Source: Odontocerum albicorne (lineage: Eukaryota; Arthropoda; Insecta; Trichoptera; Odontoceridae). From it: DNA of 64,000 bases. Position numbers and translations under genes: made by a program. The notes beneath the pieces were generated by a model. That model did no database searches and was not told the DNA's origin. It saw only the letters and a program-made list of their open reading frames with translations. The stretch lies in NCBI GenBank assembly GCA_949825065.1, contig OX463848.1:41806766-41870765 (forward strand), in the 5' to 3' direction. This document shows positions 53,928-63,774 of the stretch, one piece after another. The stretch's first letter is position 1. The number at the start of each line of letters is the position of its first letter.

Positions 53928-54215
53928 ATTGGCTGAAAAATATTGCCACTTGGCAATAAACCCGTCATATTGTACACCATACAATGGAGTTTTAAATAGA
54001 GTACAACGTAGTGGACTTTTTGCCATGTAGCTCTCTCTTCCAACCATCCAAAAAGGTGTTCAAGAAGCATTATGTTAAAACCGGACTTGAATCCTTTCAA
54101 TGAAATTTTAGGTCCAGTGGGAATCGATTCTGCTACTCTGAATTGAAAGACATGCGTCATACCAAATATACCTCTGCGGTCGGATTTTTCATTCCGTTCT
54201 ATACTATTTGCAGTG
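53928..54215 (-). mobile_element. SINE-3 copy with a second tail fragment
   Basis: A short + oriented tail (ATTGCCACTTGGCAATAAAC, 53928-53985) meets a minus-strand SINE-3 at about 54003-54215. The head reads TATTTGGTATGACGCATG with the B-box-like AATCGATTCCC, and the body includes GGATTCAAGTCCGG. Confidence 0.55.
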
Positions 54216-54334
54216 TAACTGTAGGAGAAGCCCTTTTTACTCATGAATTATATTTTCTTTTTTATTTATTTTAATCCTTTGTTTCCTTTTTTGTTTTATT
54301 TTTTATTATTTATTTCTCCTCTTCCCCTCTTCAG

Positions 54335-54568
54335 AGACGGCCGTGACGGAGGGCAACCCTCGAGGGGCGGGCGCCCAGGTGGCCCCCCCGCCCCCTGCCC
54401 AGCTCTCAGTTCATCATCAACAACAAGCAACGCAACAGCAGCAGCAATCAAACCCTCCGCCGCAAGTGGCCGTACCTCAGCAGCCTCCGAGCAAGATGAG
54501 CAAGAAACAGAGCAAGCAGGCGCAAGCGCAGCTTGAGAAGATGGCCCAAATCAATATCCATCTCCATG
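54335..54568 (+). CDS. wake: Internal exon of ANKFN1/Wide awake homologue
   Basis: The acceptor is a long pyrimidine tract ending CTCCTCTTCCCCTCTTCAG at 54334; the donor is CATG|GTGAGA (GT at 54569). The frame starts with two bases (AG) then TAVTEGNPRGAGAQVAPPPP, a Gln-rich run (HHQQQATQQQQQSNPPPQVA) and KMSKKQSKQAQAQLEKMAQI with NIHLH. The last block is the conserved segment just before the first ankyrin repeat in ANKFN1/Wide awake proteins, which in flies act in sleep control and asymmetric division. The final G starts an Ala codon, as expected for HLH-A-LF. The exon is GC-rich against an AT-rich intron. The next exon, which should start the ankyrin repeats, is not downstream in this window. 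Recognition is from memory of the family. Confidence 0.8.
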
Positions 54569-54649
54569 GTGAGACTATAACTTCTTCTGGTAACGGGATT
54601 GGACTTTTTCTACTAACCCTGGACTAACTTCACTTAACACCAATTAAAT

Positions 54650-55350
54650 TATATGAGAGATGCGAAGAGAAAAAAATGTTCAAAATTCAAAGTCATATTG
54701 GTGATAGAAAAGTGTGAAAGAAACAGTAAATGCGACATATGGGTGAATAATTAAAAATTAAAGCTATTTAAGGAATTGTGGTATCTGGATAGTATTTTCT
54801 CAGATGATGAAAGAGATATCTAACGGCGTTTAGCGATAGAAAACAAAGTCAATGGGTCTCAAAAATATTTATACTCGAACCGGACAGTGTCAAAATCTGT
54901 TAAGATTGTAGTCTAGAATATTTTGGTGGTAACTTTGATGTATGGGAGTGAAACTTGGACGTGGAAAATGACTGAAAGGAGTGAAATACATGGAGTCACA
55001 ATATATGACACAATACGTGATAAGGGATGAACGTGAACATGAATCATGTGTTAAGATGAAACGCACGCTGAGATGATTTGGGCTTGTGCGAATGAAGGAA
55101 GAAAGACTAACAAAACAGTTATATAGTACGCATGTGAGTGGAAGGCGTGTGAGAGGAAAACCAAGGAAAGTATGATTGGATCAAGTGAATGATATTCTGA
55201 ATGAAGGAAACGTAGAAAGTCAGAGAAATCGTAGAAGTTGTATGAGAAGGTGTACGGATTTGGAAGATAAAAAAGTCAGACGTTTTGTCCTTTCTATCTA
55301 CCCCGACAGGGAAATGGCGTAATGGTATGTATGTAACACCTAGATTGGCA
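54650..55350 (+). mobile_element. LINE-C, longest copy
   Basis: Runs from the end of the RT palm to the 3' end. Readable blocks are KELWYLDSIFSDDERDI, VTLMYGSETWTWKMTERSE, GRRVRGKPRKV-type and the CCCCGACAGGGAAATGGCGT end. Several frameshifts. It defines the family order used for the other fragments. Confidence 0.75.
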
Positions 55351-55389
55351 ACCTACGGTCCACGATAATGTTTTCATGTGCGAGTATAT

Positions 55390-55870
55390 TAAAATATGTG
55401 TAATATTTTCTCAGATAATGGAGGAGTTATATTAAAAGACGTGTAGCGGAAGGCAACAATTTTAATGGAGCACTTTTTTTTTGTATGGTACTCAATATAT
55501 CCGAATCAGTGTCAATGGGGCAATTTCGGGTATATTAAAGGGCGTTGTCGGGAGACAATATGATCTTCGACCCCAGTAAGCAGACCTTTAGTACCTCTGA
55601 AGTAGGCACAGAACTCGCGGTTCGTCATTGAACGTATCGGCGCTTGCGAGTATTGTTACCAGACTGGCTGGCACCTTTTCTTTTTTGGTGCTATCTGGAA
55701 TCGAACTCGAAACCCCCGGGTGGAAGTAAATAATGTTACTACTCGGCTACGAAGGTCGTCACTAATGGGCCACTAAAACGTTTATACTTGAACCAAATAT
55801 GTAAAAGTGAAAAACTTGGGCGTGAAAAAATTATGAAAGAAGCTGAATAATTATTGTAGAAATGCGTGCA
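55390..55870 (+). mobile_element. LINE-C fragment split by a SINE-4
   Basis: AATATTTTCTCAGATAATGG to AATGGAGCACT, then after the SINE TAATGGGCCACTAAAACGTT and ATACTTGAACC. The order matches 54790-54890. Confidence 0.65.
55475..55762 (-). mobile_element. Complete SINE-4 with tRNA-like head and 12-bp duplication
   Basis: On the minus strand: head GACGACCTTCGTAGCCGAGT (A box TAGCCGAGTAGT), then GAGTTCGATTCC (B box), a roughly 200-bp body, and an A-rich 3' end at 55475. TAATGGAGCACT (55463-55474) and TAATGGGCCACT (55763-55774) are the target duplication with two changes. 288 bp, probably full length. Confidence 0.8.
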
Positions 55871-56394
55871 CGATTTCCAAACAATTATACATAAATTATT
55901 AAAATTAAAAAAAACTGTTATTTAGCTATACCAAAAAGTACTGAAAATAATTATTTGAAGACATTCAATGATTTGTTGAATTTCGAAGTTGATCACGGAA
56001 ATTTCCGCTCAGCATCCATGCTTTGTACATCTGAATCAGTCCTAATTGCGTCGAATTTCATGGATACCACAGACTCGTCTCTCCTCGATCCTCGAGAGAG
56101 CGGTCTCCACGGAGGTCAGCGGTGAAGTCTCCCGTCTGACAAACAAGCAATCTGGAAGCCGGACAATACAGACTAATCAGAATTATTATTTACCGACTCA
56201 GGGTCTCCACATATCGTTTTCAGCTTGTCTTTAGTTACATATCAGATGACCAAGGTTACACAGATAACCAATTATCTCCGGGAATCCTGGATAGAAATGT
56301 TTTTTGGATCTTAGATTTATAAATAAACAATTTTTTTGCGCTCTATGGGTATTTTATAATTTATTTATTTATTTGTAGGTAAGAAATTTTATAA
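55871..56394. other. Unassigned stretch
   Basis: A non-repetitive patch at 56060-56170 (CTCGATCCTCGAGAGAGCGG) is GC-richer but has no domain. No splice pair seen. Confidence 0.25.
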
Positions 56395-56634
56395 CTACAT
56401 AATTTATGAAAAAAATGATAAGTAATTGCCCAAAGGCAATATGCCTATTTAGCTCCCATGACATACAATGGCGTGCCGAATTCAATAAAGGTAAAAGGAG
56501 GAAAACCATTCAGGCAGTCGATCGGAGCGTGGTTGTTATTGTGACAGGAGTTAGAGTGATTGGTCTTGCAAGAGGAATGGCTTGTGGAAGAGGTTTGTGT
56601 GAGCTCTTGAGTATGGTGCTTTTTGTTGTTTTAT
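56395..56634 (+). mobile_element. LINE-D RT-tail fragment
   Basis: The + reading (NCPKAICLFSSHDIQWRAEF and NKGKRRKTIQAVDRSVVVI) is a frameshifted version of the LINE-D tail at 17613-17383, confirmed by nucleotide blocks such as GATCGGAGCGTGGTTGTTAT. Cut off at 56634 before its 3' UTR. Confidence 0.6.
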
Positions 56635-56639
56635 AGCCG

Positions 56640-56880
56640 CCTGGCCATGCTGACGCATGTTCGCAGCGCGCTGACTGTTTCTTACACGTCTAGCCGCTGA
56701 GACGCCATCAGCCCGAGAACATACGGCTCTCCACCCCTCACGGTCCCGAGCCACCTGCGCCCAGTCCTCAAGCGCCCCACACAAAGTCAGCGACTCTCGC
56801 AAACTGTCCTAATAGCACTGTCTCTGCCCACCAACTCTTCACTTGCTCACCACTTCCCCATGCAAGACGCGTTTTTGAGA
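56640..56880 (-). mobile_element. RTE-type tail fragment
   Basis: The minus strand encodes ESLTLCGALEDWAQVARDRE and GWRAVCSRADGVSAARRVRN, the W--ARDR-GWR motif followed by an Ala/Arg-rich coil, typical of the far C-terminus of RTE-type RTs. Confidence 0.6.
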
Positions 56881-56918
56881 GTCTATGATCGCCCATGCGT
56901 ATCACATCTTATTCTTCT

Positions 56919-57449
56919 TCAGCCGTCTCTCCACTGCTGGATGTAGGCCTCTTCTAAAACCTTCCACGCTTCCCTGTCTTGGGCTTTTCTCGTCCATTTT
57001 CTACCGGCGACATGGATAATGTCGTCAGCCCACCTCTTCTGGGGCCGTCCCATCGGTCTATTCTTATCCCACGGCCTCCATTTCAGGACTCTGGGTGCCC
57101 ATCTTTCATTTTGTTGTATTGCAACGGGACCCGCCCATTGCCATTTCATGCCAGCAACACGGTCCATTATGTCGACAACCCTAGTCCATCGCCTGATTTC
57201 TTCATTTCTGATTTTGTCTATCAGACTTATGCCCAACATTCGTCGTTCCATAGACCGTTGTGAGCATTTTAGTCTGTGAATGGTATTAGCAGTTAATGTC
57301 ATCGTTTCCAAGCCATACGTTAGCACAGGAAGGACGCATGCATCGAAGACTTTTCTTTTTAGATTGGTGGGAACTTCCTTGTTCTTGAGAACATGGTCGA
57401 GCTTTCCGAAATGTTGATCACTGATCATTGTATCACATGCCCTGTCCAA
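56919..57449 (-). mobile_element. RTE-type RT tail, open for 176 codons
   Basis: The intact minus frame reads ISDQHFGKLDHVLKNKEVPT, LPVLTYGLETMTLTANTIHR, MERRMLGISLIDKIRNEEIR, WQWAGPVAIQQNERWAPRVL and MGRPQKRWADDIIHVAGRKW, ending EEAYIQQWRDG. This is the RT thumb and C-terminal domain of the KWQWAGH type, same clade as 35387-35664. The palm with the catalytic Asps is missing. The longest uninterrupted retrotransposon frame in the window. Confidence 0.85.
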
Positions 57450-57894
57450 TCGAACCTGTAGCTCTCAGTTGGTACACATGCGTTTTACCAACAGAAGGAT
57501 ACTATTTAAGACCTCCGTAAGATTTATTACTATGTTAAGATGGTTCAAATTAACATCTCGCTAGCTCGTGCTGAAGTTTAAATTCTCCGTTAATAGCATA
57601 ATTTAACCGATTTAGTTAAGGAGAAAAGTCGTAAAAGTCCCAATATGTATGGCGTAATATCCAAACCCTCCCAATAAAACTGCGCTACATAGTTTCAAAC
57701 TTGTATTATTCTGTTTGTAACAACTATTGGGATTTTATGGTCATTTCAAGTCCCGTTAAAGTGAAATACAAAGTATTAAATGTGTCGGAATGATATAGTC
57801 ATGAAGTTTATCCAGAACTTTCAAGTAATGTCGCACGATGAATAGTTTAATAGTAATCAAATACTCTTACTCTGTTGGCACTACAAGACATAGA
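57450..57894. other. Unassigned stretch
   Basis: AT-rich, no feature recognised. Confidence 0.25.
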
Positions 57895-57970
57895 TGCTCT
57901 TATTGGAAGTATGGTTGGATCAAGTGAATAATATTTGTATAAAAAGTAATGTAAGAAGTCAGATAAATCG
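57895..57970 (+). mobile_element. LINE-C fragment
   Basis: GTATGGTTGGATCAAGTGAA and the following lines match the WLDQV block and downstream part of LINE-C. Confidence 0.5.
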
Positions 57971-57971
57971 T

Positions 57972-58440
57972 AGGTGAACCGCGTTAACGTACTGACCTTC
58001 CGTGCGGAAAGTTCCCGGTTCGAACTCCAGTATTTTTTCGCCTAGTATTCGAAGATATAAGGGTATCTATGACTCCAGTCATATCTATTCCTTAAAAAAA
58101 AAACATGTATGTGTGCTCCGATCGTCTCACTTCACGTGTGCCATCGGATCCGGTACAGCGGTGTGGCTTGTGAGTTTGCTGGCGTACAACGGCTCACTCA
58201 CTTAAACAAAAAAAACATGTATGTGTGTTCCGATCGTCTCACTTCACGTGTGCCATCGGATCCGGTACAGCGGTGTAGCTTATGAGTTTGCTGGTGTACA
58301 ACGGCTCACTCACTGAATCAAAAAAAACATGTATGTGTGCTCCGATCGTCTCACTTCACGTGTGCCATCGGATTCGGTACAGCGGTGTGGCTTGTGAGTT
58401 TGCTGGTATACAACGGCTCACTTACTTAAACAAAACAAAA
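57972..58440 (+). mobile_element. SINE-1 copy with triplicated 3' segment
   Basis: Head GAACCGCGTTAACGTACTGA and CTTCCGTGCGGAAAGTTCCC with B box GGTTCGAACTCC, then CGCCTAGTATTCGAAGATAT. The terminal segment (CATGTATGTGTGCTCCGATC through ACAACGGCTCACTCACTTAA) is present three times at 112-bp spacing (58105, 58217, 58329). Confidence 0.7.
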
Positions 58441-59010
58441 AACATAGAGAACAGAACGCCAGACTTTCCTATCTCGACACACATCAATACTCTCTTCTAC
58501 ATCCATACAACTTCTACAATTACTCTGACTTTCTAAGTTTCTTTCATAATATAATATCATTCACTTGATCTAACCATTATTTCCTTGGCTTCCTCTCAAT
58601 CCAATCTCTACACATAAATATATAAATTTACTTCATAAAACATAATTTTGTGATTTTCAACGTAACTTTTTTCAAAATATAATTCACTTGGTCCAACCAT
58701 ACTTTTCATGGTACCATTAATTCCATTTACGTTATATATCTGTTTTGTTAGTATTTCTTCATTCATTCGTTCCACATGTCCAAACCATATCAGCGTGCTC
58801 TTCTTCATCTTACTTAGCACATCAGCCTTAAGTTCTCATTATTTTTTTATGACTTCGTTCCATATTCTATCATACACTGTCCTTCCACGTATTTAATCTC
58901 AATGCACCCATTTCTACAGCATTTATTCGGTTCCTTTCAGTCTTTTTCCACGTCTACGTTCCTTTCCTATATATCAAAGTTAGGACCAAAATATGGATAT
59001 GAAACATTTT
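58441..59010 (-). mobile_element. LINE-C copy
   Basis: The minus strand encodes WFGHVERMNEEILTKQIYNV and, upstream of it (higher coordinates), the thumb block. 3' end at 58445. This copy preserves the family's diagnostic motif. Confidence 0.7.
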
Positions 59011-59354
59011 TCATATGTGAATTGATATAGGAATGTCTGACGTGATATGTATATATGCAGAGCCGCGTTTTCTAAAGGGCAAACATGGCATTTGCTTAGG
59101 GGCGTCAAGTCAAGGGAGGCGCCTTAAGATTCGTAAATAGTTTACAAAAATATATACAATAACGATTTAGATGCATGTTTAATAGAATCATTTGTTTACT
59201 TATTCGTATTTAAAGTCTAATGATAACCATGACTGTTCAATGCTACAGCTTAGCAAACTAACAACTAACAAAAAATTGTGACTGTTTATCCAAATATAAT
59301 ATTTACATTATTATTTATGATTAAGGCATTAACATTGTGAAGGTTTAAAAACAT

Positions 59355-59957
59355 TGTAATTGGTTTTATCAAACACTGTTTATTCCACTTTTTGTAACGG
59401 TATAACCCTACCGGTTTCAAGGCTTTCACCTCATCTTCAGGGGAGCACAAACAAGACTGAATTCTTTTCGAACTGGTACCGAGATACACGCTTTTAACGG
59501 TAAACATTCGGGATGGGGACTGAGTGAGGCATGGGACGACCTCGGCAAGCAGCAGAGAGATTCTTGGTATGTATGTGTTTGCCAGATGTTCTCCTCGATG
59601 CACTGACTTATAAATTTCTACGGCCACTAATCTGTCCAATTTATTTCCGTTACTACTGATATGTAATGTAATTTGACAGATTAGAGGCCCTAGGAATTTC
59701 TAAGTCAGTTCATCGAGGAGAACATCTGGAAAACACATATTTACCAAAAATCTCTCCGATGCTTTTCGAGGTCGTCCCAAGCCTCCCCTAACCCCCAGTT
59801 CCCGAATGTTTACCGTTAAAAGCGTGTATCTCGGTACCAGTTCGAATATAATTCAGTCTTGTTTGTACTCCCCTAAAGATGGGGTGAAAGCCTTGAAACA
59901 TGTAGGGTTATACCGTTACAAAAAGTGGAATAAACAGTGTTTGATAAAACAAATTAC
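59355..59957. mobile_element. Foldback element FB-1 with 288-bp arms
   Basis: 59355-59642 is the inverted copy of 59670-59957 with a 27-bp loop. Matching blocks include GTAACGGTATAACCCTAC, TTTTAACGGTAAACATTCGG and AGATGTTCTCCTCGATG with their complements. Arms differ at roughly one position in ten. The left flank (TTATGATTAAGGCATTAA) recurs at 63520, so the element may start further out. No coding capacity. Confidence 0.85.
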
Positions 59958-60679
59958 GTTATTTACATTATTTTATTTACCATTAACAAATTGTTCAGCA
60001 AGACAAAAATTTTCCTTTCGTTATTGAAACGATCAAAAACATGTTTGAGAACCACGATCCTACTTAATGCATTCGCAATATAATCAATTATAACAGTGAA
60101 TATGGACTTATATGACATCGTAGGTGCATTTGCAGAGAAGAAAGCAATACTTAAACTGTAGTGGTGTGTTGTATAGTATATTGCGAAGTGCATCACCATC
60201 TGAAATGGAAGGTTAAGCATTTTTGTAAATTACGTATTGGGAGAAGGCGCAGGTTCCAAACTGCCTATGGGCCCCATCTTCACAAAGGCTGCACTTTATG
60301 TATTATTTATTCTGGACAAAAATCGTAAAATTATTTTCACTTAATGCTCCAACCACAGGCAATAATAACCTTCCCCATTACCTACCCTACCACGTGTCAA
60401 GTTATATCAGATCGGAGCTAAAGCTCTAATGAGCTTTACCTCGGACTATTTTCATTTGTCCGCTGCCACTTTTAAGCTCGTTAGATATTTTTATTATATC
60501 TACTAGTATATTCCTAAAAGTATATTCCTCAAAGCATATAATAATTTTGAAACCCATTAAAATAGAATTTATTTCCAATGAGAATAAAAATGGTTATTTT
60601 CTATTGTAATAGATGACCTCTGAGGCGTAATTTATGAAAAGCCTGTTTTCCAACGCGGACGTTAAGGCCTCTTAGGACA
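59958..60679. other. Unassigned stretch
   Basis: No supported feature. The sequence at 60240-60300 is GC-richer and may be part of an unrecognised element. Confidence 0.25.
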
Positions 60680-60868
60680 GCTTTCTGGTTGGTTGGTAAA
60701 TATAGCATGGTAATAGACCTGCTAGGTTGTATTTATTTATTTAACACTTTTATTACAAATATAATCAGGCGGGCTTATTGTCAGCGGCAATCTCTTCCAA
60801 CCAACCAGACAATGTAAATGAAGCAAGTTACATGGTTGCATAAATCATTCAAATGACTATCGGTTTGG
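60680..60868. mobile_element. Two LINE-A/SINE-3 type tails meeting end to end
   Basis: A + oriented tail (TTTCTGGTTGGTTGGTAAAT at 60690) runs into a minus-oriented LINE-A end (TTATTTATTTAACACTTTTA at 60735) that reads 130 bp into the UTR. The right end is cut by FB-2. Confidence 0.6.
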
Positions 60869-61015
60869 TTAATGATACCGACGTTATGAAAACGTTTTAG
60901 TGTTCATCTTCAGGGCTTATTTGTAAGTTTCGCCTTGGTGATGAAATTCCTGAAGCTAAAAACTGCAATGTTTTCGAAACGTCGGCGTCATAAGCCAAAC
61001 CACGCAGTACATCAG
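60869..61015. mobile_element. Foldback element FB-2, second copy
   Basis: GGTTTGGTTAATGATACCGA at the left pairs with the complement of TCGGCGTCATAAGCCAAACC at the right. The interior includes TTCATCTTCAGGGCTT. It has the same termini as 46930-47107. Confidence 0.65.
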
Positions 61016-61938
61016 TTCGAAAGACTTATTACAATTGATTCGAAGAACTGCGAAAGTCTCGAAACATATTAGTTTACATTATATTCCTGGTACTACTCAA
61101 GTCACCTTTTCGCTTTAGCTTACAGTTTTCTAGATCCCTTATCTTGGCAAAGTTCAATTTATCCAAATATTAACGTTTTTCTTCGGTGATTCCTTGTTAC
61201 GAGTATGTGGTTAGTTATGAAGGAAAATTGAGGAAAAAAATCACAACTTTTCCTTATAGGTTTTTTTATGTGTAACACCCACGTTACATTGCCAAAATAT
61301 CAATTTTTATAAAACACAAAAACCGCTATAAAATGATTCTATAATCTAAAACAAGAACAACATTTACATATGTAGCTGAATTATCAACAAATAAAATGAT
61401 TTGAATATTTTTTCTCTACATGTAGTGATTAATAAGATATTTAGATTATTTACCCCAATTTTTAAAATGCGCCCACACTGTCCAGATATGTTGACCCGAT
61501 GTCGTTTGAAAGCTTTTAGTGTTGTCAATATTTATCACCAGATGATACCACTACACACAATAGTGCATGTATAGTATTTGATTGTGTTGCCATATTTGAA
61601 ATTACGTTAGAGTTTCTGGTTTTTTTTTAAATCCCTACATTAGTGTAACACCTGTGTAACAATGCCATGATAAGGGTTAAGAAGACAGATGGTAGAATTA
61701 TCTTATTGAACTTGCCTGCATCACATACATTTCAATATATAAAGGGTATTGTGATTTTCAATATGTGTTTATAGTGAATTAACACTTCTCTTTGAAACGT
61801 TCCGATTGCGCTCGTATAACACAGCAACAAAACCTTTTTCTAATATGTCCCGGCATTCCCTCACGGTTCCGCTCGACACCCTCTTCTTTATTGCTTCTAC
61901 CTGCCGTTCATTCATTATCCGCCTCATTCCATCTAACA

Positions 61939-61944
<6 letters not shown>
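61016..61944. other. Unassigned stretch
   Basis: AT-rich intron-like DNA. The minus reading near 61930-61820 is briefly open (NERQVEAIKKRVSSGTVREC) without a family I recognise. Confidence 0.25.
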
Positions 61945-61973
<29 letters not shown>

Positions 61974-62560
61974 ACATGACAAGAAATATACACAATTTGA
62001 GAAAAAACAACAGGTAATTTGATTTGGACATATAATTTTAATGGATCTGGGTTTGTTGCCTTTCATTTGTCGTATCCCCAGTAAACTAGGCTTTTGCCTG
62101 TATCTCACTGAGGATATTTAGCATGAAAAAATAAATCGATACTTCTTTCCGATTTTTGATAACACAAAAAACCCCGTTGCACGCTCTCATCAACCTGACA
62201 AACAGTGACACTCAACTACAACTGGAAACACCCTGCGAAACTCAACTCCTCACACATTATCGCTCCAGAAAGACCAAAAATATTCATCCCACAATATACT
62301 GCACACAATCATAAGAATAAAAATCAAAACAAATTCAAAACAAAAAAAAGAAAAACACACAGAAACACAAATACAATAACAACCAAAATTAAAACAATAA
62401 TAAGAGACCCACACTCACGAGCTCACATAAATCCTTTCCACTCGTCATTCATCCTGAAAGCCCAAGTACTCAAAATCCTGTCGCAATAACAACCACGCTC
62501 CGATCGACTGTCTAAATGGTTTTCCTACCTTTACTTTTACTTTTACTTTTATCTAACACA
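61945..62560 (-). mobile_element. LINE-D copy with (ATT)n end
   Basis: The TTA/ATT run at 61942-61972 is the 3' tail on the minus strand, followed by the UTR shared with 48964-49440 and then the start of the tail region (GATCGGAGCGTGGTTGTTAT in reverse). 5' truncated near 62530, where a TTTTAC-rich repeat begins. Confidence 0.7.
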
Positions 62561-62694
62561 TTGGCTTTTTCGCTTGTTGTTTCTTGAATTGCACAGAAAG
62601 TTTATATGTTTTTTTTTTTTACAAAAATGCTCACCAAAACTCATGGTGGAAACTAGCCTTAAAGATATATGTTATTTCAAATGTTTGACATCAG

Positions 62695-62770
62695 TCACTT
62701 GTTATCATCCACTTGTCATCATCCACTTGTCATCATCCACTTGTCATCATTCACTTGTTATCATCTACCC
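62695..62770. repeat. Five 15-bp tandem units
   Basis: CACTTGTCATCATC-type unit repeated about five times with C/T variants. Confidence 0.85.
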
Positions 62771-62777
62771 TATCATC

Positions 62778-62890
62778 ATTCGGTGGCCCTGGTCTTTACG
62801 GTTAGCATTCACGCTAAGCAAGCGAGCGCCCCAGGTTCGATTATATCTTTGTTAATATTGCTTTGAACCAATATCTGTAAATTAACCAGA
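62778..62890 (+). mobile_element. SINE-2 head fragment
   Basis: GGTGGCCCTGGTCTTTACGG, TTAGCATTCACGCTAAGCAA and GCGCCCCAGGTTCGATT preserve a tRNA-like A box and the best B box of the three copies. The body is lost. Confidence 0.6.
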
Positions 62891-63318
62891 TTTGTCTTAT
62901 TATCGATTATTATCGGTATCCATGAACATTTTTTAATCTTATTGAATGACAATAAATATTTGAATAACAGTTATTCTTCTTCTTAACGTCCCTATCTACT
63001 TAAGAGGTAGATAATCATCATGGTTATTTTAATGTTTGCAGTTGCTCTGAAAAATGTCACCGTGCTACAGTGGAACCACTCTCTTAGGTTCGTCAACAAC
63101 GATTTTATTATTTTTTCTACACTTCGTTTTTTCGTGTATATTTCCCTACAATATTTATGACTTGAACGATTTCATATTTGTGTTTTTCTCATGAAATACC
63201 CAAAGTGTTCCAATCTTCTTTTCTTAATGCAAATGACAACTTATTTGTCTGTTTTCACACGTCTGAGACTTCGTCACGAAAAGGTGTAACGCGCATTCTT
63301 AATTTGAATTAGAAGTCT
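62891..63318. other. Unassigned stretch
   Basis: No feature supported. Confidence 0.25.
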
Positions 63319-63394
63319 CGATACTGTTTCTTCTAAATGAAAAATATTCTTTGTAATAACAGATAATATTTTTCATTTAGAAGAAACAGTATCG
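63319..63394. repeat. Perfect 30-bp inverted repeat with 16-nt loop
   Basis: CGATACTGTTTCTTCTAAAT and AAAAATATT at 63319-63348 is mirrored exactly by 63365-63394. The loop is CTTTGTAATAACAGAT. RNA from either strand would form an unbroken hairpin. No TA or other duplication is evident at its edges. Confidence 0.9.
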
Positions 63395-63568
63395 TGCCAC
63401 CTCGATATGAATAACAATTAAATAGCACAAAATAAAATTGCAAACTCAAGAAAAATGTGCATAAAAAAGAGAAATATACAAAACAAGGAGTATTTTGGGA
63501 TAAATAATGCTAATTAATATATTATTTATAGTTAAGGCATTAATATTGGGAAAGTTTAAAAAGACATT

Positions 63569-63753
63569 GTAATTTGTTTTATCAAACAAACACTGTATAT
63601 TCCACTTTATGTAACGGTATAACCCTACCAATTTCGGGGTTTTCACCTCATCATCATTGTGCTTTTCTAATGATGAGGTGAAGAAAGCCTTGAAACCGGT
63701 AGGGTTATACCGTTACATGAAGTGTACTAACAGTGTTTGATAAAACAAATAAC
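63569..63753. mobile_element. FB-1 copy with shortened arms
   Basis: Arms of about 85 bp (TTTATCAAACAAACACTGTA to the CACCTCATCATCA region and back), around a very short centre. Compared with 59355-59957 the inner 400 bp are deleted. Confidence 0.7.
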
Positions 63754-63774
63754 AATGCTTATTTATTGTTATTT

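Noticed and set aside
54343..54627. Independent 94-codon gene starting at 54343 and running to 54627
   Set aside because: There is no ATG at 54343 (GTG). The conserved coding block ends at the GTGAGA donor, after which the frame reads into intron sequence.
59286..59639. 117-codon minus-strand frame with MFTVKSVYLGTSS
   Set aside because: It lies in one arm of the FB-1 palindrome and the same peptide appears from the other arm on the + strand; a by-product of the inverted repeat, not a gene.
62778..62850. tRNA gene suggested by TTTACGGTTAGCATTCACGC and GGTTCGATT
   Set aside because: The acceptor and T arms do not close and the same head is found in the SINE-2 copies at 384 and 7650.
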